A stretch of 64,000 bases of DNA from Methylotenera sp965234545 (GCA_965234545.1 OZ248348.1:868001-932000), one strand, 5' to 3'; shown: positions 44,795-55,506, counted from the first letter of the stretch. Program-made: numbers and translations. The notes: generated by a model from the sequence alone, not told the origin.

Positions 44795-45829
44795 TTAACT
44801 CGATTTTAACAGAGCCAGCTGTTTTTCGAGAGTTTTAATTTTCCTTGCCAGCTTGTCTAAATGGCGTATTTGCGCTGCGTTATTTAGCCAGTCTTGGTGC
44901 GATTGGAATGGCATGATGGCCGTGTAAGTGTCTTGCTTTAGCAAAGAGCGTGTAATCATGCTGCCTGCACTAACGGTCACGCCATCGACAATTTCCAAAT
45001 GCCCTAAAACCATGGCCGCCCCGCCTATCTGGCAATGTTTGCCAATTTTAGTGCTGCCGGCAATGGCCACGCAAGCGGCGATGGCCGTGTGTTCGCCTAT
45101 TTGGCAATTGTGACCAATTTGAATTAAGTTATCCAATTTAACACCATCTTCAATCACGGTATCGTCCAAGGCGCCGCGGTCTATGGTGGTATTGGCCCCA
45201 ACATCGACATGGTTGCCTAGCCGAACACGGCCTAACTGAGGAATCTTGAGCCAAGCTTGCGATTCTTGGGCATAACCAAAGCCATCGGAACCCAAGACTG
45301 CGCCTGCAAATACATGGCAATGCTGGCCTATGCTGCAGTGGTGTCCTATGGTGACATTGGATTCCAATTGGCTGTGTGCCCCTAGGTTAACATCATGCTC
45401 AATGACGCAACCGCTGCCAATATGCACGTGTTCACCCAACACCACGCCCGCGCCTATTACAGTTAGCGGGCCTATGCTGCATGAGGATGGAATGCTGGCG
45501 CTGGCATGAATCACCGCGCTAGCTGCGATACCAGCTGTTTTAATTGGTGGGGGACTTAACATGGCGGCTAATTTGGCATAGTAAGCATAGGGCTGCGGCA
45601 CAACCAGACGAGGTAAATCGGTTAAATGCACATCCTCAGGTCGCAAGACAATAGCGCTGGCACGGCATGTGGCTAATTGACGTTGGTACCTGGCCTCATT
45701 GAGAAAGCCGATATCGCCACACGCGGCATGGCTTAATGAGGCCACTTTGCTTACCCTAACTGCGGCATCGCCTACTACAGTGCCGCCTAAGGTCCTTGCT
45801 ATCTCAGCCAGTGAGTGAAATTTAGTCAT
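44795..45829 (-). CDS. lpxD: UDP-3-O-acylglucosamine N-acyltransferase
   Basis: The 344-residue protein has an N-terminal uridine-binding domain, hexapeptide repeats, the catalytic-His region NLIQIGHNCQIGEHT and a C-terminal helix. It performs the third step of lipid A synthesis. It lies between skp and fabZ. Confidence 0.95.
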   Translation of the reverse strand: MTKFHSLAEIARTLGGTVVGDAAVRVSKVASLSHAACGDIGFLNEARYQRQLATCRASAIVLRPEDVHLTDLPRLVVPQPYAYYAKLAAMLSPPPIKTAGIAASAVIHASASIPSSCSIGPLTVIGAGVVLGEHVHIGSGCVIEHDVNLGAHSQLESNVTIGHHCSIGQHCHVFAGAVLGSDGFGYAQESQAWLKIPQLGRVRLGNHVDVGANTTIDRGALDDTVIEDGVKLDNLIQIGHNCQIGEHTAIAACVAIAGSTKIGKHCQIGGAAMVLGHLEIVDGVTVSAGSMITRSLLKQDTYTAIMPFQSHQDWLNNAAQIRHLDKLARKIKTLEKQLALLKSS

Positions 45830-45877
45830 GCTGGCACGCCTAAATGGTAAGCTCGCCCAGTGGCGCTTAGGACTAAG

Positions 45878-46381
45878 TTATTTTTTGCCTAGTGCTTTTA
45901 ACACTTTATCGGTGATATCGATTTTATCCGCCGCGTAAGCCACGCCGCTGTACATAACCAAATCGTAATTTTCAGCTTTAGCCACGCCTTGCACGGCCTT
46001 GTTGATGCGATCTTGTAGGCTGCCCAGCTCTTCATTTTTACGCAAATTAATGTCTTCACGTAATTCACGTTGTTTGCGTTGGAATTCAACCTTGATGTTT
46101 TGCACATCGCGTTCTTTATTTCGGCGCTCAGCTTCCGTGATGGTTAAGCCGTCTTTATCCAGTGCCGTTTCCAGCTCTTTTATTTGCTTAGCCATTTTAT
46201 CCAGCTCTTGAGAGCGAGGGCTGAATTCGCGCTCTAATTTTTTCCCACTTTCGGCCGTTTGTGGTGCTTCTTGAAGGATTTTATCGACCTGTACGTAACC
46301 AACTTTTAATTCGGCTGCTTGGGCTGTAAGGGCTATGGCCATGAAGCTGGCAGCAAGGAATTTTTGCAATGGGTGGTTCAT
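45878..46381 (-). CDS. skp: Periplasmic chaperone Skp/OmpH
   Basis: The 167-residue protein has a signal peptide ending TAQAAE, the KVGYVQVDKILQE strand and a long coiled coil (residues ~45-115, rich in Lys, Glu and Arg). The trimeric chaperone holds unfolded outer-membrane proteins. Its place after bamA is standard. Confidence 0.92.
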   Translation of the reverse strand: MNHPLQKFLAASFMAIALTAQAAELKVGYVQVDKILQEAPQTAESGKKLEREFSPRSQELDKMAKQIKELETALDKDGLTITEAERRNKERDVQNIKVEFQRKQRELREDINLRKNEELGSLQDRINKAVQGVAKAENYDLVMYSGVAYAADKIDITDKVLKALGKK

Positions 46382-46467
46382 TAAATCTCCTAATACAGAC
46401 TGTTTATGTGTTTATTATGCCACAAGCAGATTGGACATTTATGACAAAAATGCTGTGGTTGCAAATA

Positions 46468-48807
46468 TTAGAACTGTTGGCCCAACTGAAATTGTATGGT
46501 TTCAGTAATGTCTGAGGCACTGGCATTAATGGGTTTAGCATAGATTAATTTTAGCGGGCCAAACGGTGAGAACCAGCTCACACCCACGCCGGCCGAGTAA
46601 CGTAAATCGTTTGGATCCGGTGTTTGATTGGATCCCCAAACGTAGCCGGAGTCAACAAAGGTGCTTAATCTAAACTGCTTGGAGTCCTTAATGCCCGGTA
46701 TGGGGTAAAACAACTCCGCACTGGCCAACGCACTTTGGTTACCGCCCACGTAATAAGTGTTGGTGCCATCTTTTGGACCCAGAGTGCCGATGGCGTAGCC
46801 ACGTACCGAGTTAACCCCACCCATAAAAAAGTTTTTAAAGAATGGGTATTTTGCATCTCCGTAGGAATGGGCGTAACCTAACTCGCCATTTAGCATCAAG
46901 GTCAAGTCTTTGGCTATTTCCTTATACCAAGAGTGCTTGTAATTGATTTTATAGTATTGCAAATCCAACACCGGCATGGTGACTTCACCACTTAAGCGTT
47001 GATAAACGCCGTTATTGGTGTACATAATGCTGTCACGACTGTCGTGTGACCAGCCGGCACTCAATGCTAATGAGTTACTGGTACAACCCGTGGTATTGCC
47101 GCAGTATTCTTGGTATTGGATAGGGCTTTGTGCGTAAAGATTGATGTCGGTTAAATCCGCTGACAAACCAAAGCTCACGCCATCCCGCTCGTTTAATGGA
47201 ATGCCAAAGCGCACGCCGCCGCCGTAAGAGGAGGTTTTATAGGTGCCGACGTTGTCCGTAGAGCCGGTATTAACGTCGCGCCTATAAACATCAAAACCAC
47301 GACTGACGCCGTCAGGCGTGAAGTATGGGTCGGTGTAGGACAAGGCGTAGGTGGTATTCACCTTGCCAGTATTAAGTTGGGCACTCACGCGGTTACCGGT
47401 ACCGAGAAAGTTATTCTGGTTAACCGTGACACCAAACACCACGCCCTCGTTACTGGACAAGCCAGCACCAAATTGCACGCTGCCGGTCGATTGCTCAACC
47501 ACGCTGATATTGAGATCCACCTGATCAGCCGTACCTGGTACGGCCGGTGTTTCTACGTTCACGTCTGAGAAATATTGGGTACGCACCAAACGCTCTTTAG
47601 AGCGATTGATTTTAGTTGAGGCATACCAAGCCGATTCCAATTGACGAACTTCACGACGCACCACTTCATCGCGTGTGCGGGTGTTACCAACGATGTTGAT
47701 GCGCCTAACGTAGACGCGTTTTCCTGGGTCAATATAAAAAGTAAACGCGGCGGTATGCAACTCCTTGTTAACCTCAGGCACAGGGTTAACGTTCGCAAAG
47801 GCATAACCCTCATTACTCAAGCGGTCGCTGATGGCTTTGCTGGACTGCGTGATGTTGCTGCGGCTAAAGGTATCGCCTTTTTTAACGGCGATTAATGCCT
47901 GCAATTCGCTGTCCGGCACGATGCTTTCGCCAGCCAACTTCACCTCTGATATGGTGTATTTTTCACCTTCCGTGATATTGACGGTGATGTAGATGTCTTT
48001 TTTATCGGGGGTGATGGAGACTTGCGTCGAATCGATATTAAATTCGAGGTAGCCTTGATTCATGTAGAAAGAACGCAGTGTTTCAAGGTCAGCGTTTAAT
48101 TTTTGTTTGGAATACTGATCGTCTTTATTCCACCAACTCATCCAATTAGGCGTGGTCAACAAAAACTCTGCGCGTAAATCGTCCATAGAGAAGGCTTGAT
48201 TGCCAACGATATTGATGCTGCGTATCTTGGAAACGGCGCCCTCTTCAATATCAAACCGCACTGCGACCCGATTGCGCTCCAGTGGTGAGACCACGGCTTT
48301 TACGCTGGCACCGTATTTACCTTGCGACAGATATTGCCGTTTGATTTCTTGTTCAGCACGGTCTAACTGCGACTTATCAAAAATCTGACCGTCTGCAATG
48401 CCAATTTGCTTTAGGCCTTCTTTCATCTTGTCGGTAGGAAAGGATTTGTTACCGCTGAAATCAATCTGCGCGATCGACGAACGCTCTTGAACGGTCACCA
48501 CCAGCACGTCGCCTTCTGCTTCTATGCGCACGTCTTTAAAAAAACCGGTCCCGTATAAGGCTTTAATCGCCTGGGAGGCCAAATCGTCGGTCATGCTGTC
48601 GCCGACTTTGACCGGTAAATTAGTAAACACCGTGCCGGCTTCGGTACGCTGTATGCCTTCCACACGGATGTCTTTAATGACAAATGGCGCCATGGCCATA
48701 ACAGCATTGGCATACAAGCCAGTGAGCAATAACACGATGGATTTGAGCTGCAAGCAGTGGCGTGCTGATTGTATTTTTTTAATGGTGCTTACTTTTTTTA
48801 ATGCCAT
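46468..48807 (-). CDS. bamA: Outer membrane protein assembly factor BamA
   Basis: The 779-residue Omp85 protein has a signal sequence, five POTRA domains (first FVIKDIRVEGIQRTEAG) and a C-terminal barrel with FFMGGVNSVRGYAIGTLGP and a terminal Phe (QFQLGQQF). It inserts beta-barrel proteins in the outer membrane. Confidence 0.96.
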   Translation of the reverse strand: MALKKVSTIKKIQSARHCLQLKSIVLLLTGLYANAVMAMAPFVIKDIRVEGIQRTEAGTVFTNLPVKVGDSMTDDLASQAIKALYGTGFFKDVRIEAEGDVLVVTVQERSSIAQIDFSGNKSFPTDKMKEGLKQIGIADGQIFDKSQLDRAEQEIKRQYLSQGKYGASVKAVVSPLERNRVAVRFDIEEGAVSKIRSINIVGNQAFSMDDLRAEFLLTTPNWMSWWNKDDQYSKQKLNADLETLRSFYMNQGYLEFNIDSTQVSITPDKKDIYITVNITEGEKYTISEVKLAGESIVPDSELQALIAVKKGDTFSRSNITQSSKAISDRLSNEGYAFANVNPVPEVNKELHTAAFTFYIDPGKRVYVRRINIVGNTRTRDEVVRREVRQLESAWYASTKINRSKERLVRTQYFSDVNVETPAVPGTADQVDLNISVVEQSTGSVQFGAGLSSNEGVVFGVTVNQNNFLGTGNRVSAQLNTGKVNTTYALSYTDPYFTPDGVSRGFDVYRRDVNTGSTDNVGTYKTSSYGGGVRFGIPLNERDGVSFGLSADLTDINLYAQSPIQYQEYCGNTTGCTSNSLALSAGWSHDSRDSIMYTNNGVYQRLSGEVTMPVLDLQYYKINYKHSWYKEIAKDLTLMLNGELGYAHSYGDAKYPFFKNFFMGGVNSVRGYAIGTLGPKDGTNTYYVGGNQSALASAELFYPIPGIKDSKQFRLSTFVDSGYVWGSNQTPDPNDLRYSAGVGVSWFSPFGPLKLIYAKPINASASDITETIQFQLGQQF

Positions 48808-48810
48808 GCA

Positions 48811-50178
48811 TCAGCCTGTTATTAATCTAGTTATGTCGTTATAAAAAGCAATGATCATCATCAAACCCAACAAGGCCAGACCAATTTTTTGCCCTACGGC
48901 CATCACGGACTCGGGTACGGGTTTGCCAGTTAAAATTTCAACCATATAGTACATCAAATGACCGCCATCTAAAACTGGTATAGGCAATAGATTCAATACG
49001 CCTATGCTGATGCTGATTATGGCCAAAAAGCCTATAAAAACCTTTATGCCCATGTTCGCACTTTGGCCGGCGTAACTGGCGATGGTGACGGGCCCACTTA
49101 CGCCTTGCCACGATGCCTGGCCTATGAACATCTTAATAAGCATTTGTAGGCTAAATACTGCTGTATCCCAAGTCTTCTCGACGCCCTTCATTATCGCCTC
49201 AGGCAAGCCATATTGCTGGACAATCAATCCGCTGGCTTGCATCTTTACCGCCGCCCCTATGTGCCCCACGGCCACGCCTCGCTCCATTTGAACCGCAGGC
49301 TTAATGTGCATGGTTAATGCCGATTCGCCACGTAAAATTTGCACTGCCAATACCTGCCCAGCATGCAGTCTGACGTAGCCAACAAAATCCTGCCATGTTG
49401 CTATCGACTGCTTATCCACAGCCACTATTAAATCGTCAATTTGCAGGCCTGCATTGTTAGCCGGGCTGCCACTCACCACCTCGCCTATTCTGGCCGGCAT
49501 CATTACTTGCTGAGGCGTGAAGCCAAGGCTAGCAAAAGCATCGTTATTGGCCTGGGCCTTGCGCAAGGCGCTTAGATTTAAGGGGTGGCTTTTTTCTACT
49601 TGCTGCGTGCTTAGGCCGCGGACTTCGACATTTTCGTGATTAAGTGAGGATTTAAGCAGTAGCCAATGAAAATCCTGCCAGCTTGCAACGGCCCTGCCGT
49701 TAACCGACTGCACGGTTTCGCCGATTTCAAAGCCAGCCAACGCGGCAGGGCTCTGCGGCACAACGTCAGCTAAAATAGGCTTTAAGCCGACTACACCCAT
49801 CATGAACAGCATGCTGTATAGCAAGATGGCCAACAGCAGGTTAGCTAAAGGCCCTGCCAAAACGATGGCCATGCGCTTGAACACAGGCTGACGATTAAAA
49901 GCCCGATTCAGCTCAGCGTCAGAATAGCTTACTCGTGCAGCTCCCTCTTGATTGATCTCGCGCTCATCGAGCATTTTGACATAGCCACCCAAGGGGATGG
50001 CTGCTACGATAAACTCGGTTTGATCCTTACCGAACTTCTTCACCCACAAAGGCTTACCAAAGCCTATGGAGAATTTTAGCACCCGCACACCACACCATCG
50101 CGCCACCTGAAAATGGCCGTATTCGTGCACCGTCACCAATATGGCTATTGCTAAAATAAAAGCTAAGGGGGCTAGCAT
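48811..50178 (-). CDS. rseP: Site-2 protease RseP
   Basis: The 455-residue membrane zinc protease has HEYGHF near the N-terminus, two PDZ domains and the LLPIPVLDGGHLMYY motif. It cleaves anti-sigma factors such as RseA within the membrane. It overlaps dxr by 7 bp and precedes bamA by 3 bp. Confidence 0.95.
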   Translation of the reverse strand: MLAPLAFILAIAILVTVHEYGHFQVARWCGVRVLKFSIGFGKPLWVKKFGKDQTEFIVAAIPLGGYVKMLDEREINQEGAARVSYSDAELNRAFNRQPVFKRMAIVLAGPLANLLLAILLYSMLFMMGVVGLKPILADVVPQSPAALAGFEIGETVQSVNGRAVASWQDFHWLLLKSSLNHENVEVRGLSTQQVEKSHPLNLSALRKAQANNDAFASLGFTPQQVMMPARIGEVVSGSPANNAGLQIDDLIVAVDKQSIATWQDFVGYVRLHAGQVLAVQILRGESALTMHIKPAVQMERGVAVGHIGAAVKMQASGLIVQQYGLPEAIMKGVEKTWDTAVFSLQMLIKMFIGQASWQGVSGPVTIASYAGQSANMGIKVFIGFLAIISISIGVLNLLPIPVLDGGHLMYYMVEILTGKPVPESVMAVGQKIGLALLGLMMIIAFYNDITRLITG

Positions 50179-51350
50179 AGCGCCTGAATAATTTTAGCGG
50201 TGGCAAGCCTGGCTTGGGCATCAACTGACACCAATTGCTCTATGGACTCAACAGCGGAAAAATGCGACAAGGACAAGACCTGTTCTATGGTGTTAGGAAT
50301 GGCCATAAAGCTGATTTTTTCAGCCAAAAATGCCTCCACGGCGATTTCGTTGGCGGCATTTAATATGGCCGGCGCCGTTCCTCCGGCCCTAAGCACATCG
50401 TATGCATATTGCAAGCAGGGAAAACGGACCGTGTCCGGTGCGCAAAAGTCCAAACGGGCCGTGGCCAGTATATCCAAGCTTGCTACACCACTACTCAACC
50501 TCTCGGGGTAGCCTAAACCGAATGCAATGGGGGTGCGCATGTCAGGATTGCCTAATTGCGCCAGTATGCTGCCGTCTATGTACTCGACCATAGAATGAAT
50601 GACGCTTTGCGGGTGCACCACCACTTCAATTTGCTCCGCGCTGGCATTAAACAGCCAATGCGCTTCTATCACCTCCAGGCCTTTGTTCATTAAGGTAGCG
50701 GAGTCAATGGTGATTTTAGGCCCCATCACCCAATTGGGGTGATTGAGGGCTTCGGCACGGTTAACCGTCTGCAGTTTTTCTAAGCTAGCATTTCTAAAAG
50801 GCCCGCCCGATGCGGTTAGGAGTATTTTTTTAACCCCCATGCGCGTTAAATCACTGACCTTATGTGGCGGCATCGCTTGAAAAATAGCATTGTGCTCGCT
50901 GTCTATAGGCAATAGGGTTGCGCCGCCATCTTGCACGGCCTGCATGAACAACTTACCTGCCATGACTAATGTTTCTTTGTTAGCTAAAAGAATGCGCTTG
51001 CCGGCCTTTGCCGCAGCCATGGCTGGATGCAAGCCTGCCGCACCGACAATGGCTGCCATAACGATGTCCACGTCGTCGTGCGCCGCCACCTCGCTAAGCG
51101 CTTGCTCGCCATGCAATACCGTTGTTTTGGAGCCGATAACTTTAAGTTCTTGGCTTAAGTGTGCCGCTGCCTCGGCTTGCAGCATAACGGCAAATTGCGG
51201 CTGGTATTGCACACATAAAGCCAACATGCTCGCCACGTTGTTATTGGCGCTCAAGGCAAATACGCCAAACCGCTTAGGATGCTGCGCGATAACATCCAAA
51301 GTTTGCATGCCTATGGTGCCCGTTGCACCCAGTATGGTCACCTGCTGCAT
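50172..51350 (-). CDS. dxr: 1-deoxy-D-xylulose 5-phosphate reductoisomerase
   Basis: ATG at 51350 aligns with the family start (MQQVTILGATGTIG); a Met six residues upstream would overlap cdsA. The NADPH motif GATGTIG, ANKETLVMAG, and the active-site ASGGPFR and MNKGLEVIEAHWLF are visible. It makes MEP for isoprenoids. Confidence 0.94.
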   Translation of the reverse strand: MQQVTILGATGTIGMQTLDVIAQHPKRFGVFALSANNNVASMLALCVQYQPQFAVMLQAEAAAHLSQELKVIGSKTTVLHGEQALSEVAAHDDVDIVMAAIVGAAGLHPAMAAAKAGKRILLANKETLVMAGKLFMQAVQDGGATLLPIDSEHNAIFQAMPPHKVSDLTRMGVKKILLTASGGPFRNASLEKLQTVNRAEALNHPNWVMGPKITIDSATLMNKGLEVIEAHWLFNASAEQIEVVVHPQSVIHSMVEYIDGSILAQLGNPDMRTPIAFGLGYPERLSSGVASLDILATARLDFCAPDTVRFPCLQYAYDVLRAGGTAPAILNAANEIAVEAFLAEKISFMAIPNTIEQVLSLSHFSAVESIEQLVSVDAQARLATAKIIQALC

Positions 51351-51357
51351 GGGAAGC

Positions 51358-52185
51358 TTATCGGACATGAAGTTGCAAATCGGCAAACAATGGGAAGTAT
51401 ATATAAAACAAGGCCACTGGCAGGGTAGGCATCAATCCATCTATCCTATCCAGCACACCGCCGTGGCCAGGCAATAATTGGCTGCTATCTTTAACATTAG
51501 CATGGCGTTTTAGTAAGGATTCAAACAAATCCCCCATCACGCTTAATACCACCAAGAACCATAATGCCACGATCAGCCAACGACTGATGTGCCAGTAATA
51601 ACATAGTGCTAAGCCGTACAAGGTGACGGCCAACAGGGCACCTGCGACGCCCTCCCATGTTTTGCCTGGACTGATTTCCGCTGCTAGTTTATGGCGGCCA
51701 AATTGCTTGCCGGAAAAATAGGCTGCGCTATCCGCAAGCCATACTGTAGCCATAATGGCCAACAGCAACCATGGGCTAATTTTTTGCAAACCAATTAACG
51801 CCAGCCAAACGGATAAGAGCAAGCAAAAGCCGAGTATGGCCAGCAGCAAGCGGTTATGAATCTCTTTCCTAGTTAGCAACCAAACGGGGGCAATAAACAA
51901 CCAAAAAAGCGTGGCCAAGCACAACGCTACAACAGCCAAGACATCGATGTAATAGGCTGCCGGCAGCAACGCCGAGAACAGTATCATGGTTGCCGCGCTG
52001 GCAGTGCAGGCTAAATTTAGCAAAGTCTGCCGCTTGTTTAGCCGAATTAAATTGGACCACTCCCAAACTGCGATCAACGTAGCCAATAGCGTAAGCAAAG
52101 CCCAGATTAAATCGGAAGCCTTGAACAAGGCGATGGAAAAAAATAATCCGAGTACAAGGGCAGTAATAATACGGGTTTTAAGCAT
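51358..52185 (-). CDS. cdsA: Phosphatidate cytidylyltransferase
   Basis: The 275-residue membrane protein has about seven helices and the CDS signature from MGDLFESLLKRHANVKDSS to LLPGHGGVLDRIDGL. It makes CDP-diacylglycerol. It lies between uppS and dxr in the usual order. Confidence 0.95.
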   Translation of the reverse strand: MLKTRIITALVLGLFFSIALFKASDLIWALLTLLATLIAVWEWSNLIRLNKRQTLLNLACTASAATMILFSALLPAAYYIDVLAVVALCLATLFWLFIAPVWLLTRKEIHNRLLLAILGFCLLLSVWLALIGLQKISPWLLLAIMATVWLADSAAYFSGKQFGRHKLAAEISPGKTWEGVAGALLAVTLYGLALCYYWHISRWLIVALWFLVVLSVMGDLFESLLKRHANVKDSSQLLPGHGGVLDRIDGLMPTLPVALFYIYFPLFADLQLHVR

Positions 52186-52194
52186 GAATAAGCC

Positions 52195-52959
52195 TTAGTG
52201 ATTGCTAGCCGCATCGCTTACCTGCTCGCTCGTTCTGCCGAAACGACGCTCACGGTTTTGGTAGGATGCGAGGGCTAAATTAAAAGCAGATTCATCAAAA
52301 TCTGGCCATAAGGTATCGGTAAAGTAGAGCTCGGTGTAAGCCAACTGCCAGAGCATGAAATTACTGATGCGTTTTTCACCACCGGTTCGTATGAACAAAT
52401 CGGGCTCGGGAGCGTAATGCATGGCAAGGTGAGAAGCCAGGTGCTCCTCTTCGTACTCGCCAACCTGGGCTGGCATGGCCATATGCATCTTATTCACCGC
52501 CTGCAATATATCCCAGCGCCCGCCGTAATTTGCCGCGATGCTTAGGGTCAAGCCGGTATTATTGGCGGTTAAGCGTTCGGATAATTCTATTTGGTCTATC
52601 AATTCAGCATTAAAACGCGTGCGATCGCCAATTAGAACCAGTTTGATGTTGTTTTCATGTAATTTCGCCACTTCCCGCTTTAGCCCTTGTATGAATAAAC
52701 TCATCAGGAACGAAACTTCATCGGCTGGTCTGCGCCAATTCTCACTGCTAAAAGCAAACAAGGTTAAGTATGCAATATTATGGTCTACACAGGCTTTAAC
52801 CAATTCAAGCACCGCATCCATGCCGCGCTTATGACCCGCCACCCTTGGTAAAAAACGTTTGCGTGCCCAACGCCCATTGCCGTCCATGATGACGGCAATG
52901 TGTTGTGGCATGTCTGTGCCTATGGGTATGCTTTTGGTCGCGCTAGAGAAAAAAGCCAC
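52195..52959 (-). CDS. uppS: Undecaprenyl diphosphate synthase
   Basis: The 254-residue cis-prenyltransferase has AVIMDGNGRWARKR with the catalytic Asp, FAFSSENWRRP and DLFIRTGGEKRISNF (RTGGE/RxS). It supplies the carrier lipid for the cell wall. Confidence 0.96.
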   Translation of the reverse strand: MAFFSSATKSIPIGTDMPQHIAVIMDGNGRWARKRFLPRVAGHKRGMDAVLELVKACVDHNIAYLTLFAFSSENWRRPADEVSFLMSLFIQGLKREVAKLHENNIKLVLIGDRTRFNAELIDQIELSERLTANNTGLTLSIAANYGGRWDILQAVNKMHMAMPAQVGEYEEEHLASHLAMHYAPEPDLFIRTGGEKRISNFMLWQLAYTELYFTDTLWPDFDESAFNLALASYQNRERRFGRTSEQVSDAASNH

Positions 52960-53013
52960 GAAAACTCCAATCTTTGTGTGGGTTATATAGCTTGCAAGTT
53001 TGAATCGGAATGA

Positions 53014-53571
53014 TCAAACAGCCATCAATTCGGCTTCTTTGACCTGCAGCATTTTATCCACCTCAGCCACGGCTTTATCGGTGGCTTTTTGAATATCGTC
53101 TTGGGCACGACGCTCATCGTCTTCTGAGATCTCTTTGTCTTTGAGCATTTTTTTTAATGCATCATTGGCATCACGCCTAACGTTGCGGATTGAGACTTTG
53201 GCACCCTCTGCTTCACTGCGGACGATCTTGGTCATGTCGCGTCTACGCTCTTCGGTTAACATAGGCATGGGCACCCTAATCAAATCACCGCTAGTCGCTG
53301 GATTTAAACCTAGATCGCTGTCACGGATAGCCTTCTCCACCTTGCCTATCATGGTTTTTTCAAACGGCTGCACATTGATGGTTCTGGCATCACCCAAATT
53401 AACGTTGGCCACTTGATTGACCGCCACCATGGAACCGTAATATTCGACCATGACGTGATCCAATAAACCAACGTGGGCACGACCAGTGCGCACTTTAGCT
53501 AAATCATTCTTTAGTACCTCCAATGATTTTTGCATTTTTTGCGCCGCATTATTTTTCACTTCATCTAACAT
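53014..53571 (-). CDS. frr: Ribosome recycling factor
   Basis: ATG at 53571 has a GGAG site; the upstream TTG frame extension is rejected. The 185-residue protein shows KVRTGRAHVGLLDHV and PMPMLTEERRRDMTK. It splits post-termination ribosomes with EF-G. Confidence 0.95.
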   Translation of the reverse strand: MLDEVKNNAAQKMQKSLEVLKNDLAKVRTGRAHVGLLDHVMVEYYGSMVAVNQVANVNLGDARTINVQPFEKTMIGKVEKAIRDSDLGLNPATSGDLIRVPMPMLTEERRRDMTKIVRSEAEGAKVSIRNVRRDANDALKKMLKDKEISEDDERRAQDDIQKATDKAVAEVDKMLQVKEAELMAV

Positions 53572-53656
53572 GCAGTTCTCCAACTAAGTAGCATAGGTAA
53601 GGCCTGAGCTTTAAACAGGCTTGATTTGATAATTTAATTTGAACGGATAGCCAGCG

Positions 53657-54373
53657 TTACGGCGTTACCATGGTGCCTTCATCTTCACCCAACAACACCC
53701 TTTTCAGCGCGCCTTGTTTAAAAATACTAAATACCACTATAGGCAATTTTTGATCGCGGCATAGGGTTAATGCCGTGGCGTCCATGACCTTTAGATTTTT
53801 GATGATGGCTTCATCAAAGCTAATGGTTTTATAACGCATGGCTTCTGGATTGGTTTTAGGGTCGTCGGTATAGATGCCGTCGACTTTCGTGGCTTTTATC
53901 ACCACGTCGGCATTCATTTCCATGCCGCGCAATGCGGCAGCGGTGTCCGTGGTGAAAAACGGGTTGCCGGTACCGGCGCCAAAGATGACCACGCGGCCTT
54001 CTTCTAAGTAGCGTATGGCTTTACCACGTATATAAGGTTCGGCTACCTGCTCAATGTTTAATGCGCTTTGCACCCGTGCATTCAAACCTATGTTTTTCAT
54101 CGCATCTTGCAATGCCATGGCATTCATCACGGTGGCTAGCATGCCCATGTAATCAGCCGTGGCTCTATCCATACCCTCTGCTGCTGGCGCAACCCCGCGA
54201 AAAATATTGCCCCCGCCTATCACAACCGCAACCTGCACACCCAAATCCACCACTTCTTTGACTTCAGCCACGATGCGATTAATCGTGGTGCGATTGATGC
54301 CGTATGCATCGTCGCCCATTAAAGCTTCACCAGAAAGTTTGAGTAGGATCCGTTTGTAGGCGGGTGCTGCCAT
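53657..54373 (-). CDS. pyrH: Uridylate kinase
   Basis: The 238-residue amino-acid-kinase-fold enzyme has RILLKLSGEALMG, VVIGGGNIFRG and FGAGTGNPFFTTDTAAA. It phosphorylates UMP. The rpsB-tsf-pyrH-frr order is conserved. Confidence 0.96.
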   Translation of the reverse strand: MAAPAYKRILLKLSGEALMGDDAYGINRTTINRIVAEVKEVVDLGVQVAVVIGGGNIFRGVAPAAEGMDRATADYMGMLATVMNAMALQDAMKNIGLNARVQSALNIEQVAEPYIRGKAIRYLEEGRVVIFGAGTGNPFFTTDTAAALRGMEMNADVVIKATKVDGIYTDDPKTNPEAMRYKTISFDEAIIKNLKVMDATALTLCRDQKLPIVVFSIFKQGALKRVLLGEDEGTMVTP

Positions 54374-54473
54374 AATATTTCTCTTTGTAAAAAGTTTGCT
54401 TATTTAAGCATAAAAACGGCTTTTTAGGCATAAAAAAATGGCCGGCAATGCAAAATTTCACGGTCTTTTTAAG

Positions 54474-54503
54474 CAAAAAAATGGGGCCAGATAAAGGCCC
54501 CAT
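54474..54503 (-). terminator. Rho-independent terminator after tsf
   Basis: Stem ATGGGGCC/GGCCCCAT with a 7-nt loop, followed by six T on the minus strand, 48 bp past the tsf stop. It should end or limit the rpsB-tsf transcript before pyrH. Confidence 0.87.
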
Positions 54504-54551
54504 TTTTGTTTTTCACGAGTAATAGCCGCAAGGGCTATGCCTTTTACATGA

Positions 54552-55430
54552 TTAAATCATGGCAGCCGCGGCGGCCACTTCTGCTGCGTAATCCACTACC
54601 GCTTTTTCAATGCCCTCACCAACCGTGTACATGGTAAACGATGCCACGCTAGCACCTTTGGATTTAAGCAATTGCTCTATGGTTAATTTGTCGTCTTTAA
54701 CGAAAACTTGGCTTAGCAAGGTCACGTCTTTAAGGAATTTTTGCACCGTACCATCGGCAATTTTTTCCAACATAGCTTCTGGCTTGCCTGCTTCCTTGGC
54801 TTTTTCTATGGCCACACGACGCTCCGCTTCAATCAAGCTGGCATCAATACCGCTTACGTCCAAGGCTTTCGGCTTGGCTGCGGCAATGTGCATAGCAATG
54901 TCCTTAGCCAAAGTGTCATCGCCACCGACCAAATCCACCAACACACCGATTTTGCTACCGTGTATGTAGCTGGCTAATTTACCTTTAACGCTTGGGCAGA
55001 CAAAACGACGTGGCGTAATGTTTTCACCAATTTTACCCACCAATTGAGCGCGTGTGCCCTCAACGGTTGAATCACGCATAACCAAGTCGCCAACTGCATT
55101 GATGTCAGCTGGGTTTTTAGCCGCTACGATGACGGCCAATTCGTTGACAAATTTAAGGAAATCTTCATTTTTGGCGCAGAAGTCAGTTTCAGAGTTCACT
55201 TCTATCATGGCGCCTGATTTGCCGTCTGCCGCAATAAATACACCTACCGTGCCTTCAGCTGCAACACGGCCTGCTGCCTTGCTGGCTTTGTTACCAAAAC
55301 GAACGCGCAATATCTCTTCTGCACGAGTCATGTCGCCATCGGCTTCAGTCAACGCTTTTTTACAATCCATCATAGGCGCATCGGTGCGCTCACGTAATTC
55401 TTTTACCATGCTTGCGGTAATTTCAGCCAT
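54552..55430 (-). CDS. tsf: Elongation factor Ts
   Basis: The 292-residue protein has the UBA-like start (MVKELRERTDAPMMDCKKAL) and the core TDFCAKNEDF. It exchanges nucleotide on EF-Tu. Confidence 0.96.
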   Translation of the reverse strand: MAEITASMVKELRERTDAPMMDCKKALTEADGDMTRAEEILRVRFGNKASKAAGRVAAEGTVGVFIAADGKSGAMIEVNSETDFCAKNEDFLKFVNELAVIVAAKNPADINAVGDLVMRDSTVEGTRAQLVGKIGENITPRRFVCPSVKGKLASYIHGSKIGVLVDLVGGDDTLAKDIAMHIAAAKPKALDVSGIDASLIEAERRVAIEKAKEAGKPEAMLEKIADGTVQKFLKDVTLLSQVFVKDDKLTIEQLLKSKGASVASFTMYTVGEGIEKAVVDYAAEVAAAAAMI

Positions 55431-55506
55431 TTTTAGCTCCTAAATTATTAAAAGCTGCATTAAATATACAGCTTAATTGCTTGATTTTATGTGTGTATTT
55501 TTAAAA